Positions 1 to 12,048 of a stretch of DNA of 64,000 nucleotides are shown in pieces. The DNA comes from Elmis aenea. Lineage: Eukaryota > Arthropoda > Insecta > Coleoptera > Elmidae. The notes beneath the pieces were generated by a model, which was not told the origin of the DNA, did no database searches, and worked only from the letters and a program-made list of their open reading frames with translations. The DNA is taken from assembly GCA_947652605.1 (NCBI GenBank), contig OX393580.1, forward strand, positions 17,628,159-17,692,158, read 5' to 3'. The first letter of the stretch is position 1. Every line of letters begins with the position of its first letter. The position numbers and the translations under genes are program-made.

Positions 1-545
1 TGTCGAGGGATGTTACCTATAAGTAACAAACTTGAGTTAAAATTTTTCCTGCAAAATTATGTTCCGAAATATATTTGATTAGACTATTTCCCAAATAAGA
101 TGCCAAAAATAATTAGGTACAATTTTCGTTTATTATTTGTTAACATTTTCGATAGCGTACTAACTAACCTCTGTAGCGCATTTAAATCGTAACTCCTTTC
201 CTTGCAAAATTTTTCAAATTGTTTCCATATTGACGTTTTGGATGCAACAGTATTTTTGGGAGTTATATTTGCAACAGTTTTTTGTATTTCTTCTATGGAA
301 GTTATTCCAAAACGGCTCATCTTAAATATATTTTACAACTGTCAAACATCTGTAAACAAACAACCAGGTTGCTAAGGATATAATTGACATGACAACGGCA
401 TGTTTTCGCTATTTTGGAGGTGAAAAAAGCCCTAGGGCTTTTTTCGCTTAAAAATGAACGTGATTGGTCAAAACATTAAGGCGTGACTATAATTTGACTA
501 ATGTGATTGGTTTCTATGGCCATGAGGGGAATAGTCACAATAAAA
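1..545 (-). repeat. Hairpin-bracketed repeat, copy 1 (Crypton-like first exon), cut by window edge
   Basis: This stretch is the reverse complement of about 42115-42664 with few differences, so it is one copy of an interspersed repeat in the opposite orientation. It contains the short reading frame described separately, an upstream stretch with CCAAT-type motifs (GATTGGTCA near 470, GATTGGTTT near 504), and at position 1 the inner edge of a long hairpin that is complete in the other copy. Similarity ends near 540, where the second copy carries another hairpin. The family is not recognised by name. Confidence 0.75.
84..320 (-). CDS. Short ORF, possible first exon of a Crypton-like tyrosine recombinase
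   Basis: The frame encodes 78 residues starting MSRFGITSIEEIQK. Residues from about 20 to 50 include TPKNTVASK and IWKQFEKFCKERSYDL. That pattern (a Thr-rich linker, then a Trp/Phe-rich helix and an acidic-basic turn) resembles the N-terminal SAM-like DNA-binding domain of tyrosine recombinases related to Cryptons; this family link is inference. After LNALQR the DNA reads CAGAG followed by GTTAGT, a plausible splice donor, so the natural protein may leave this frame there and the remaining residues may be intron. The second copy (42351, plus) keeps the same N-terminus but diverges after LQRLV. No catalytic Arg/His/Tyr region is present, so neither copy can act alone. Confidence 0.4.
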   Translation of the reverse strand: MSRFGITSIEEIQKTVANITPKNTVASKTSIWKQFEKFCKERSYDLNALQRLVSTLSKMLTNNKRKLYLIIFGILFGK

Positions 546-677
546 TGCTTACTTAGTTACAAAAGATCACATTTTAATGGCCTTTTGATGTGAAACTATA
601 CTTTATCCAACATTTATGTCAAAAAAATGCGAAAAGAACAACACCATTGAAAAATTGTCTACTAATTTATATACATA

Positions 678-1742
678 CAGCGCCATTCAAACAGTCTCCA
701 CCAAAAGTTTTTTATTATTGATTTCCCAAAAAATGTTATTTCTGATAAAAGTTGGTGCATAGTCTAAAACTAATCTTAAGATAAAAAAACGCAATAAAAA
801 GTCACAGGACACTAGATTTTAGCAATTTTTGATATATTCGTTAGAGTAAAGTAGATACCCTTATTTTAAGAGTAACATTTTTTTATGGGAAAAAGTTATT
901 TAGAATCTTAAAATAATGCTTTTGTTTAAATTTTGCCGGTCAAGTTCCAATTTTAATTTTGTATGAAATTTTAATATTCAAAAAGTCTGCAACAAATGGA
1001 AAAAAAAATATTATCGATTTTTCAGAAAAATTTTGGCCTTATAAAAGTTGGTGCATGGTCTAAAATAATATTAAGATGAAAAACAACTTCAATAAAAAGT
1101 CACAGGACACTAGATTTTAGCGATTTTTGAAATATTCGCAAAAGTAGTGCTTAAAATTTCTTAAAAAAATAAAAACTAGAATTTGAACGTCAAAATTTAA
1201 GACTAGCCTAATTTTTGGATTCTAAATAATTATTTTCATCAATTTTTTTTGCGTCTCTTAAAATAAGGGTACTTTAATCTTGCGAATATTTCAAAACTCG
1301 CTAAAATTTAGTGTCCTATGACTTTTTATTGAATTCAGTTTTCATCGTAATATTAGTTTTAGACCATGCACCTACTTTCATTAAGAATACAATTTTCTGA
1401 GAAATCGATAATAAAAAATTGTTCCACTTGTTGAAGACTTTTTGAATACTAAAATTTAAAAAAAAATTAAATTTGACCCTCAAAATATAAATGTAGCCTT
1501 CTTTTAAGATTCTAAATAACTATTTCTAATAAAATTGTTTTGTATCTCTTAAAATAAGGGCACTTTATCCTTGCGGATATTTGAAAAATCGCTAAAATCG
1601 ACTGTCCTGACTTTTTATTAAATTTTTTTTTAATCGTTTAACATTAGTGCTAGACCATGCACCAACTTCCATCAAAAATAAAATTTTCTGAGAAATCAAT
1701 CCTAATAAAAAACATTTGTTGCCGACTTTTTTAATCACGCTG
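678..1742. mobile_element. TA-flanked foldback element F0 (CAGCGTGATT-type ends)
   Basis: The left end (CAGCGCCATTCAAACAGTC) and the reverse complement of the right end (CAGCGTGATTAAAAAAGTC) are imperfect terminal inverted repeats, each next to a TA. Inside, a unit of roughly 110 bases with the core AAAGTTGGTGCAT and the words AGTCACAGGACAC and TAGATTTTAGC occurs twice forward (near 750 and 1042) and twice inverted (near 1300-1385 and 1600-1670). The element is therefore largely palindromic. No coding sequence is visible. The same unit fills the hAT-type element at 45430. Confidence 0.6.
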
Positions 1743-1744
1743 TA

Positions 1745-2025
1745 CATCCTGCATTTACGTAAAATGATCCACCATTATTAATTTTTGGTCTACGTAATTC
1801 AAGCTATATTGAAATTGGCAAAATTATCAATCAAAATTTGTACTACCTCGTCAAATTTGCATAGATCTGCGTCCTTTAAACACGATTATGTACCATACAA
1901 CAAATTTATTTATGCAAGGAGATAACAGTTTCCATTTATTTGTTCGAATTTTCTTGGAGAAAGGTTGAAATTGCTTTTATTCGAAATGGTTTTAGCAAGA
2001 AAGTTGTTTGGCTGGCCATCGACAC
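1745..2025. other. No recognisable feature
   Basis: AT-rich sequence between the foldback and the piggyBac-like element. I see no open frame, repeat or RNA gene here. Confidence 0.5.
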
Positions 2026-4359
2026 TTAACCCTCGTGCGTTGTTCGGGTCTTTTTTGACCCAAGGCCAAACTTATTTCTTCTTAACATTTTATTGAGGCA
2101 TCTGGTGTATCTGAGGTTTCTTGACTTTGTTTTTAACGTTAGTAGCTCTCGTTTTCCGTTTATGTCTTCATTATAAACATATAGATTTTTGTGGTATAAA
2201 TATTTTCACACCTAGGATGTTCAGGTCAGTTTTGTCTTATAATAAAATAAAACTATGACTACGTCAATATTGCTTGCGACAGGTTGCGACAGGTTACGAC
2301 TTGCATGCAGTTCCTTCCACCCGTTGTAGATCGCGCCTTTTTTAGTTCATTAGCTGTTGCTTAGGTTGCAAGTAGTGCTTTTGAGATGGCTTTTGAAAAA
2401 CCTGGCCCTTCACGCCGCCTGACAGAAAGTGAATTAGAAGCAGCAATCTATGATTCTGATACTGAACGTTTTGACCCAAATGATTCTTCTGATGGATGGG
2501 AGCCTTCAGAGGGCGGAGAGTGTTCAGAAATGGAAGATAATCTTTTTGTTGTCGAAGATTCCCAATCTAATGACGATGAACCTGCAAACGTAGCCATACA
2601 TTCACAAAGTATTTGGTCAAAAGATCTCAAAGTTGAATGGTTTTCTGAGCCGTTAGTACAAAGAGGAAGACATTCTGCACAAAATGTTTTGTCGCTAACT
2701 CCAGGACTTACCAGATACGCTTCTTCGCGAGTGTATGATGAATTGTCTGCATTCCTTTTATTTTTTCCGCTTTCTATTGAAAATATTGTTTTGGTAAATA
2801 CCAATTTGGAAGGTAGTCGTGTTTATAAAAAAGAATGGACAAATTTAGATTCAGACGATTTAGGTGTGCCTACTTGGAATTAATGATTTTAGCAGGTGTT
2901 TTCAAATCTAAAAATGAATCTACTGAAAGTTTATGGGACGCAGCAAAAGGAAGAAGCATTTTTCGCGCGACAATGTCTGGAATATTTCAAAAAAATTTCA
3001 AGGGTTATAAGATTTGACAATAGGGAAACCAGAGTTAAAAGAAGAAGAGGTGATAAATTTGCGCCAATTAGAGATGTTTGGACCAAATGGGTAGAAAATT
3101 TGCCGAATTTGTTCAATCCCTATGCTCATGTCACGGTTGATGAACAACTAGTACGATTTAGGGGTAGGTGCCCATTTAGGCAGTATATGCCAAAAAAACC
3201 TGCAAGATATGGACTTAAATTTTGGGTTTTATGTGATAATAAAACGTCATATGTATGGAATGTCCAACCCTACACTGGTAAAACTCCAGGTGAACCCAGG
3301 GAAATAAATCAGGGAATGAGAGTTGTACTTGACTTATGTCAAGGTTTGAAAAGACATAATCTTACTTGCGACAATTTTTTTACATCGCATCAACTTGGAC
3401 AAATGTTGCTACAAAGGAATATTACAATGATTGGTACCGTACGAAAAAACAAACCGTCTATTCCACCAGTATTGTTGCAAACAAAAAATTTTCCTAATAT
3501 GACTTCAAAATTTGCGTTTACATCTAATACAACTTTGGTAGCATACATACCGGAAAAATCAAATAAATGCGCCGTATTACAACGTACATTACATTCTGAT
3601 AAATCAGTATCCGACGGACCAGGTAAAAAGTCTACAATTATTCTGGATTACAATCGAACAAAAGGATCTGTTGATACAATGGACAAAGCAGTTGCCTACT
3701 ACTCAACAAAAAGAAAAACATGCAGATGGCCAATGATAGTATTTTACAATATTCTTGACATATCTGCCTACAATGCGTATGTTTTATATACCCAGGCCAA
3801 TAATACCTGGAGAGTGAAAGATATTAGGAGACGCAGAATCTTTTAAGAAAATCTCGGGATGTCGATGGTGAAGACTCAAACTGAAAGGCGAACTCATCTT
3901 CCGAGAGCAAGGGCAGCAAAAAACGTAATTGAAAAATTCAAATTTGCGGTACACCCCACACCTGATGACAATGAAGCTTCTACGAGTATTACAACCCAAG
4001 CCAAAAAAAGAGGTAGATGCCATTTGTGTTCAGAAACAGATAACAAAAGTTCAAATTTGTGCACAAAGTGTCAAAAATACTGTTGCAAGAAACATTTGGT
4101 GCAAATCTGCAAACAGTGTGTGAAATAAGATTGTTTATTTTTATTTTATATCATATTAGGAGCAAATGTCCAAAAATTATTTTAAATATGTTTTTTATTT
4201 ATTACATGACTTTTTATACACAAGTAAGTAAGTATGATACCTGTTAACATACTTAATTTGTAAATTGCATTAGTATTACAATGGTTTTAGCAGCTATGTG
4301 TCATTTTGGACCCGAGCACCTTATGGGTGTATCGGTAATGAAAAACACAGCAGGGTTAA
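2026..4359 (+). mobile_element. piggyBac-like DNA transposon, TTAA to TTAA
   Basis: The element is bounded by TTAA on both sides, the duplicated target of piggyBac transposons. The ends are inverted: left TTAACCCTCGTGCGTTGTTC, right (reverse complement) TTAACCCTGCTGTGTTTTTC. A second pair of related motifs lies just inside (GTTCGGGTC on the left, GGACCCGAGCACC on the right), matching the subterminal repeats common in this family. It holds one transposase gene with several breaks, so this copy is probably immobile unless a transposase is supplied from elsewhere. Confidence 0.9.
2386..4128 (+). pseudogene. piggyBac-type transposase, two frameshifts and one nonsense codon
   Basis: The family cuts and pastes DNA at TTAA with an RNase H-fold DDD nuclease and a C-terminal Cys-rich zinc-binding tail. 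An acidic N-terminus starts MAFEKPGPSRRL. The catalytic core shows DEQLVRFRGRCPF (first Asp), TCDNFFTS (second Asp) and VDTMDKAVAYYSTKRK followed by RWPM (third Asp and the family Trp). The tail (CHLC, CTKC, CCKKH, CKQC) matches the cross-brace zinc module. Reading runs in one frame to about 2868, shifts for roughly 110 bases (LELMILAGVFKSKNE), returns near 2975, meets a TAA at 3844-3846 where a Leu TTA is expected, and continues to 4128. The order is colinear with one ancestral gene. The start was chosen as the first Met before the acidic region. Confidence 0.9.
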
Positions 4360-5322
4360 ATTAGTATTTTCTTGTAAAGCATTTGCAAAAGTATTAAAAA
4401 TTTAAAAAAAGTGGTTTAACTTTGGTTTTTTGCAGCCATTAATTATATTTATATTTTTTTTGTTAATAAATGAAGCACAATGAACAATAATTACAAGTAA
4501 ATTAACAAATTAAAGTAATCAAAACTCTGTTTTTGTGTTGGTGTTATTTTTACTGATAAATTAAATCCCTTAAAAACAATTTTGATAGCTCTACAGGTAC
4601 TTAAGGTTATATAATATTAATTATTACTAAAAGCTGCAACTGCTCCAATATAAACACGATCAGAAAGTAGCAAAAAGATACACTAACTTACTCAACCGTA
4701 AGAAATACATTTAGATAAGTAACTTTCGATTTTCCTTTGTCGGTGATTGGTTAAATCAACCACGAACACGAATTCTCGACTATTAGAGTTTCAAGACAAA
4801 CGTGCGAGAGAAACGTCTGAGTTTCTTTTATGTATTCGACTAGTAATAACTTCTTTCGGGTTGGTCATCTAAAGGTTTCCTTTATTCTAAAGTATTATTT
4901 TCGCCAAACAGATAGACTCTGGACGAAAGCTTTCGTTTTTGAAGACGCTAAATGTTATTTAAACATTTATGCAATGAGCTTTGTATTACGGTTTGAAAAT
5001 ACGCGTTGGCGGATTAAATGAAAATAAACGTATATTCGAAGCAAATTTTAGGAAAGTTCGCAATGCTATATATATTTATTAGAGGCGTCTATCGGGGAGC
5101 ATAAATTTTTGGTGTTATATTCCGATGTGTTGCTTCTTTGAATAAGGTTATGTCAATTTTATTACCATTTTGGGAACAGTATAACAAACTAAATTATAAT
5201 ATATGTTTTACGTGAGCAGCGTTTTTTTTTTATTATTACTTTTATCGATATTTCTTCTTCGTTAATTTGGAATTTCGATTTTTTTGCGTTAATGCAAAAT
5301 ATCTTAGGTTTACTAACTGTTA
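4360..5322. other. No recognisable feature
   Basis: Nearly one kilobase of AT-rich DNA between elements. Short frames here (for example 4830-5021, plus) have no family signature and no splice or start context. I see nothing supportable. Confidence 0.5.
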
Positions 5323-5324
5323 TA

Positions 5325-5655
5325 CAGGGTGGTCCACACAGAAGGGCCACTATTGAAATCTCGTAAACGGTAAGAGCTACAAAAAAGTTTAAATTAGACA
5401 AATTCTTCCATTATCAAAAAACTATTCAATGATGCTTTAATGTTTTTAGAAATTTCCATGGCATGCTAGATAATGAATTAAAATCAAAATAAGCACTTTT
5501 TTATCGTTAATAACTCGGTTATACTTGATGGTACAAAAATATTTTTGGGGAAATAGTTGTAGATTTTTTTACGCACTATAAGTTAAAAACATTCCTTTGT
5601 TTCTATATTGTTTAAATTCTTAGATAAATTACTAAACCTTTGGAATTACAATTCC
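5325..5655. mobile_element. One-armed remnant of a CAGGGTG foldback
   Basis: It begins TA then CAGGGTGGTCCACACAGAAG, the terminus shared by the foldbacks in this window. About 45 bases in it has a stretch reading TCGTAAACGGTAAGAGC and TTTAAATTAGACAAATT. Equivalent stretches follow the ends of the foldbacks at 5842 and 20209 (AAGAGATACA, TTAAATTAGA). No matching right arm follows; the sequence runs into a LINE fragment. It is probably a truncated copy. Confidence 0.55.
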
Positions 5656-5660
5656 AACAC

Positions 5661-5841
5661 GGGACCAATGATGGGAGCGTCAAGAAATAGAGCTAAATGG
5701 TCTAGTCTGGTATACGGACGGGTCAAAAACGCAAAATAGCACAGGCTGCGGTATATGGGGAGCAGCACAACTGAGACAAGGCACATCCGTAAGCCTTGGA
5801 CCGTGTGCAACCATATTTCAAGCCGAAGTATATGCTATATA
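5661..5841 (+). pseudogene. Non-LTR retrotransposon RNase H domain fragment
   Basis: Translated in one frame from about 5702 it reads LVWYTDGSKTQNSTGCGIWG and, later, FQAEVYAI. YTDGSK carries the first catalytic Asp and AEVYAI the catalytic Glu of the RNase H domain found downstream of the reverse transcriptase in I- and R1-type LINEs. Only about 46 codons remain. The frame stops exactly at the TA where foldback F1 begins, and I could not recognise the continuation beyond that element. The clade is inferred from the presence of RNase H. Confidence 0.6.
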
Positions 5842-7351
5842 CAGGGTGTCCCAGATTACATTTCCAGCATGGGGATCTCGCTTATTATAAGAGATACAGG
5901 TTTGTTTAAATTAGATGAATTATTCCTTAGTATGAGAGGAACCACAATCAAGTTTTAAAAGTACAAAATTCGTCGTGCTTCAGATGTTATAGCAAAAAAT
6001 ATGAAAATGTCCAATTTCTTTTTTCTTTCATAACTTTTTTGTCTTAATCAATAGAATAATTTTATTTGTACTTTCTTCAGGTACTTTTTCATGGAGAATG
6101 TAACTGTCATTTTAAATTTTTTTTTACACCTACCATTTTCAGGATATTACCCCTAATTTCATTTTTTCTTATGGGCCGCGAAGTTGGCTATGGAATATTT
6201 AAATGTGCTTTTTTTTTCTCGTTTAAATAAGATATTACTTGCTATACCTATTTCTATAAACAAGTCACAAAATGAAAAAAAAACGTATTTTACCCGTCAT
6301 TTGTCAAGCTATCTATGAAAATAAAAACAAAAAACAACTAATTAAATGTCAAATGACAGTAACCGTTTGTCTGCGGAATCATTTATTAGAATTTTATAGT
6401 ATTGTTGTGTAATTCGATAGACTTTGTAGCAAATTTGTATCATATAATTATAGGCACATGTACAACTAATTAAAAAAATTTAATGTTGAAATGCAACATA
6501 CTTTACAATAGAAACTGTCTAAAATAATTAATTCTAATTGTTTATGGATTTGTTTTGGATTTTTGGTTGGTTTCTCGAAGAAACCATATTTTTTTAATTT
6601 ATTTCCAAATTTCTGTAATTAGGTACACACTCTTGGTTGCCTTTTCTTAATATATAGCTCTAAGTATATTCACTCAGCTTACACAGTTTTTATGGTAAAG
6701 AATGCAGCATCTCAACATGTCAAATTTTTCGCTTTTTTTAAATGTAGCCATCATTATAACGATTACTACAAAGACTATCGAATTACACAACAATAAAAAA
6801 AATTCTAATAAATGATACCGCAGACAAATAGTAACTGTCATTTGGCATTTAATTAGTTGTTTTTTGTTTTTATTTTCATAGATAGTTTGATAAGTGATGG
6901 GTAAAATACGTTTTTTTTTTCATTTTGTGACTTGTTTATAAAAATAGGTATAGCAAGTAATATCTTATTTAAACGAGAAAAAAAAGCACATTTAAATATT
7001 CCATAGCCAACTTCGCGGCCCATAAGAAAAAATGAAATTAGGGGTAATATCTCAAAAATGGTAGGTGTTAAAAAAAATCTAAAATGACAGTTACATTCTC
7101 CATGAAAAGTACCTAAAGAAAGTACAAATAAAATTGTTGTAATGATTAAGACAAAAAAGTTATGAGAGAAAAAAGAAGTTGGACATTTTCATATTTTTTG
7201 CTATAACATCTGAAGCACGAGGAGTTTTGTACTTTTAAAAATTGATTGTTGTTCTTCTCATACCAAGGAATAATTCATCTAATTTAAACAAACCTGTATC
7301 TCTTATAATAAGCGAGATCCCAATGCTGGAAATGTAATCTGGGACACCCTG
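5842..7351. mobile_element. TA-flanked foldback element F1
   Basis: The element is flanked by TA (5840-5841 and 7352-7353). The left end CAGGGTGTCCCAGATTACAT is matched by the inverted right end. The two arms, about 590 bases each (to about 6430 and from about 6770), are near-complementary throughout, including GGGCCGCGAAGTTGGCTATG and its complement. The roughly 340-base spacer has no open frame. The ends and TA target point to the IS630/Tc1/mariner superfamily, but no transposase is present. It sits immediately after the LINE RNase H fragment. Confidence 0.85.
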
Positions 7352-7353
7352 TA

Positions 7354-7730
7354 TATATTTGATCACCTTAGCAGCTTCTAGAAAAGCAACAGTTTAGAAG
7401 AATATCTCGGAAATATATTAACAGTCTTACAGAGTTGTAAGTAATGCATCACTTCAGAAAACCTGGAGTGCATTTCCTTTTTCCAGCAATCTGTCATTAA
7501 ATTGCCGTAGGGATTAGAGAAGTACTTAGATAGATGTGAATTTTACAGTAAAGAGTAAAACTATCATCAACTTGTTTCAACCAAAATAACTCTTATTTCA
7601 ATCCGTATCTTTAATATCACAAATAACTTTATGTTAAGTAAGTCTATTAATTTTTAAGACTTATATTACTGTGTGCTTATTTTTAATGCATTTACTTAAT
7701 ATTCGAAAGGAAAATTGCATTTTTGTTTTA
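7354..7730. other. No recognisable feature
   Basis: Sequence between two foldbacks. It may include the far side of the interrupted LINE, but I cannot match it to an RNase H domain. Confidence 0.4.
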
Positions 7731-7732
7731 TA

Positions 7733-9130
7733 CAGGGTGTCCCAGCCAAGACGAATTATTCGATAGCTCTGTTATTAGTAATAGTAAAAAAAGTTAAAAA
7801 TAAAAGTTGTTTGTAATGGTTTACTACGTAACTTAAAATTATTTTCAACTATACACATTGTTTTGTTTTTGCGCTGTGATACCAAACATTGTTTTTTTAT
7901 ATGAAACACTCAGTATATTTTATAATTTTTGAATGTAGAATTAAATTCTCTTTCAAAAATATTATAAGTTGTTTCTGCCTAAATTGAGCCCTTTTTGAGT
8001 TATTACCGTTTTTTTTGAAAATTTTGACAGATGCAGACCTATTTAAAAATATTTATATTGATTAACATAAACACCAGAGCAATTTACTCTGGTAATTTAT
8101 TAGACAATAGTGTCATTGTGATTGTTGACTTGTTACATTTTTAAAATAATATACAGGGTGTTCGTTATACTCCGTTTTGCTATTCTTTAAACGCATACAA
8201 ATATTTTTTTTTAAATGGGACACCCTATATATTTTTACATTTTCTTGTACAAAATTTAATTCTCTTTCAAAGTTGTAAAGCATGTTTTATATCTAAATAT
8301 AATATTTTTGAAGTTATTTCGTTTCTTATGATTTCTTGCCAGTATTTTACCTAAAATATCGGTAGTAGCCTTTGAAAATGGCAGCAAATGACACCAAAAT
8401 GCTGTGTATCTACAGTTCTTAAAAAATATGGATTTTTAGTGGCATAATAGTGAAAATTGTGCCGATTAACTGTTCTTGTTGGCAGTTCATACAAATTGTT
8501 TTGAATTTTCAAAGGCTACTACCGATATTTTAGGTAAAATACTCGCAAATAATCATAAGAAACGAAATAACTTCAAAAATATTCTATTTAGACATAAAAT
8601 ATGCTTAACAACTTTAAAAGATAATTAAATTTTCTACAAGAAAATGTAAAAATATATAGGGTGTTCTATTTAAAAAAGATGACTTATATGCGTTTCAAGT
8701 TTAGGGAAATGGACCGAGTATAACGAACACCTTGTATATTATTTTAAAAATGTAACTAGTCAACAATCACTATGACACTATTGTCTAATAAATTACCAGA
8801 GTAAATTGCTCTGGTGTTGTTATGTTAATAAATATAAATATTTTTATAAAGGTCTGCAACTGTCAAAATTTTCAAAAAAACATTAATAACTTAAAAACGG
8901 TTCATTTTAGTTATAAACAACCTAAAATATTTTTGAAAGAGAATTTAATTTTACATCAAAAAATTACAAAATATACATAGTGTTCCATATAAAAAAACAA
9001 TGTTGGTTATCAGAGCGCAAAAACAAAACACTGTGTATAGTTAAAAATAGTTTTAGGTTAGTAGTAAATGATTACAAACAGCTTTTATTTTTAACTTTTT
9101 AATTTTTAATATTATTACTAATAACAGAGT
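7733..9130. mobile_element. Foldback element F2, right terminus lost, with nested inner termini
   Basis: It starts TA then CAGGGTGTCCCAGCCAAGAC. The arms mirror each other out to CTCTGTTATTAGTAATA (left, near 7759) and TATTACTAATAACAGAG (right, ending near 9130); the last 40 or so bases of the right arm are missing. Inside is a second, complete pair of termini, CAGGGTGTTCGTTATACTCC at 8154 and its complement ending at 8734. The spacer is only about 130 bases (about 8380-8510). No coding capacity is seen. Confidence 0.8.
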
Positions 9131-9578
9131 TGGGAAGTATTTTGCAATACAATTTAATAAAATTAAATCTTGTAGTTCTTTAATTTAAACTTAAATTTAA
9201 AGAAAAGAGACCCAACCCTAAAGTTCTTAATGAAGTTTCTTTGACCCTTCTACTACAAAGCGTCGTCCTTCTAAACTTTCTTTGGGTGAAACGGCCAACA
9301 AAACAATGCATCTTACTTTGGCAGGAACATGAAAATTTGATAAATCAAATTGCTAACTGGACCTGGCAGTTTCCTATCCATGCATCATTGGCTTTACGTT
9401 CATGTTTTATTTAGGTTTACATTTCAAATATAGTTAAGGCTTGAAGCGAAATGCTCTTTGAATAAAAAAAAAAATCGGGAGATAATTCGATGTCAAAATA
9501 ACAAGCCGAAAAAAAAAGCATAAGAAAGAGTTGATTTCAATTCTTCTCATTATTTAGTGTAAATAAATACTCCAGGGC
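9131..9578. other. No recognisable feature
   Basis: AT-rich stretch before the TTAA-bounded element. No coding, RNA or repeat signal was seen. Confidence 0.45.
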
Positions 9579-12048
9579 TTAACCCTTTCAAGCACAGTAC
9601 ATAAAATTCTTAAATTTTTTTAATGAAATTTTATAAATTAACTTAATATGACTTAAATGAAAAGGATTCTTTTTTTATTGCAAAAAAATTGGTCCGTTTT
9701 AACAATATGATGTGGTTACGCAGTGAAACTACAATGCATGAGTGGTAGGTGCAACAAAATAAATAGATAAGTTGTAGTATTATAATTTATGCTATACGCT
9801 CACACAAAAGCATAATACCTGTACAGTGTGCACAAAAAGTAACGTAACGGATCAATATCTCGTCTTGTAATAATTTCACAAAAAAAAGTTTTATACAAAA
9901 GTTGCTTGCGGTAATTTACTTCACAACCTTAAATTATTTTCAACTATACACAGTGTTTTGTTTTTGACCACCGATACGTCACTATGTTTTTTTTAAATGC
10001 AACACCCACTATATTTTATGCTTTTTAGATGTAAAATTGAATTCTCTTTCTAAAACACATAGGTTTTATGTATCTAAATTCAGTAGTTTTTGAGTTATGT
10101 ATTTGAATTTTTATAAAAATATAGACAGAAACTGGAGTATAAAAAAATAATGATATTTCACAAATTGGCTATGTCAGAACAATTTCCTTTAAAATTTTGT
10201 AGGACATAAGTGTCACAATGGTTGTTGACTAGTTAAAATTATAATATAATACACAGGGTGTTCCTTATGCCCGGTCCATTTAGTCAAACTTCAAACACGA
10301 ATAAGTCAGTTTTTTTTAATGGAACACCCTATTTATTTTTACATTTTCTTATTGATCATGTAATTTTCTTTAAAAAGTATTGAAGATTAATTATGTCTAA
10401 AATCAATATTTATTGCGGTTTTCGTGATCATTTACGGATACAAACACAATATTTAATACCATTAAACTAGTAGGTTTGGAAAATATCTCGAAAATTTGTT
10501 TTAAATGTCAAAATACAATTATATTTTAATCTTTAAACTGAAAGATTTGTCAGATTATAAATTAGTTAAAAAAAAAACATGAAAATTAAAGTTGTAGCCT
10601 ATGACAAAAATACCTGCTTAGAATGCATATTGTATGATTACTTTCGTATACCTGAACTGCACAACTAATATTTAAAAACAAAATAAATATTCTTAATATT
10701 AACTATCTACTGCTCCTATAAACAGAATATTTTGAGTAGCATGACTTCGATTAGTCATAATATGTTCATTAAAATATACAATAAACGATTTTCTAGTTGC
10801 TTTTTTCGCAATAATCCCGTAAATAAATAATTATTATACGCTTTTCCTAAACACAAAAAAATTGTATTAAACTTGTATTTCTTTAAAAATTAACTAAAAA
10901 CACAATGCAACATACAGTCGAAAGATGAAAATGGAGTTGCATTTGACATTTAAAACGAATTTTCCAGTTATTTCCAAAGCCTACTAGTTAAATACTGTTA
11001 AATATTGTGTTTGTATCCGTAAATTATCAAGAAAACCGCAATAACTCGAGAAATATTGATTTTAGAAATAATTGACCTTTAATACTTTTTAAAGAAAATT
11101 ACATGATCAATAAGAAAATGTAAAAATATATAGAGTGTTCCATTTAAAAAAACTAACTTATTCGTGTTTGAAGTTTGACTAAATGGACCGGGCATAAGGA
11201 ACACCCTGTGTATTATATTATAATTTTAACTAGTCAACAACCATTGTGACACTTTTGTCCTACAGAATTTTAAACGAATTTGTTCTCACATGGCCAAGTT
11301 GTGAAATATCATTATTTTTTTATACTCCTGTTTATACTGTGAATACTTTTATAAAAACTCAAATAACTCAAAAACTACTGAATTTAGATATATAAAACCT
11401 TTGTGTTTTAGAAAGAGAATTCAATTTTACATCTAAAAAGCATAAAATATAGTGGGTGTTCCATTTAAAAAAACATAGTGACGTATCGGTACGCAAAAAC
11501 AAAACACTGTGTATAGTTGAAAATAATTAAAGGTTATGTAGTAAATTACTACAAACAACTTTTGTGTAAAACAGTTTTTTTTGCGGTTGAAAGGTAAATA
11601 CCCGCTTTTTATAGACTAAAATTATGAATAATTTGGTACCAAAAAGCATAGTGGTTCCATAATGAAACCAGGTAATTTTGAAAAAAAAAAAATAATTTTT
11701 CAAAATTTTATAAGAGGTGGCTTACTTAGCAACTAATTGAATTGTTTCATGGGGAAAAATTTTGTTGAAACGGCCTTTTAGTAACTTTTTACGAAATAAT
11801 CACTATTATTTCACCAACTTGGTAGAGTACCGACTAAAATATGTATTCATTGGCTATTGTATGTATTTGAGCAAATTTTACGCTATAGATAGACAGATGG
11901 CGATACTATAGAATAGATCAATAGACCATAGAGTATAGAGTATAGACCACTTTGACCCGTGAATTCCCGCTTAAACCGCTATACATTTAGCCTAGAAATT
12001 TTTGAAAATGTGGTTTCGCAGAGATACCACATCACCTGAAAGGGTTAA
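9579..12048. mobile_element. TTAA-bounded element carrying a foldback
   Basis: The left boundary reads TTAACCCTTTCAAGC and the reverse complement of the right boundary reads TTAACCCTTTCAGG, giving twelve matching bases including TTAA. Subterminal sequence also corresponds (GATGTGGTTACGCAG on the left, ATGTGGTTTCGCAG on the right). TTAA plus a CCCTTT start is the pattern of piggyBac-like MITEs. Most of the interior is the foldback F3 (9824-11581), which must have inserted into it. No transposase is visible. Confidence 0.55.
9824..11581. mobile_element. Foldback element F3 with nested inner termini
   Basis: It starts near TACAGTGTGCACAAAAAG. The arms mirror each other from about 9885 and from about 11581 inward (ACAAAAGTTG, and ACTATACACAGTG with its complement CACTGTGTATAG). 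An inner pair of ends, CAGGGTGTTCCTTATGCCCG at 10254 and its complement ending at 11208, lies within the arms. Spacing of the terminus-like motifs closely parallels F2 although the sequences differ, so F2 and F3 look like sister families. No open frame was found. Confidence 0.75.
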
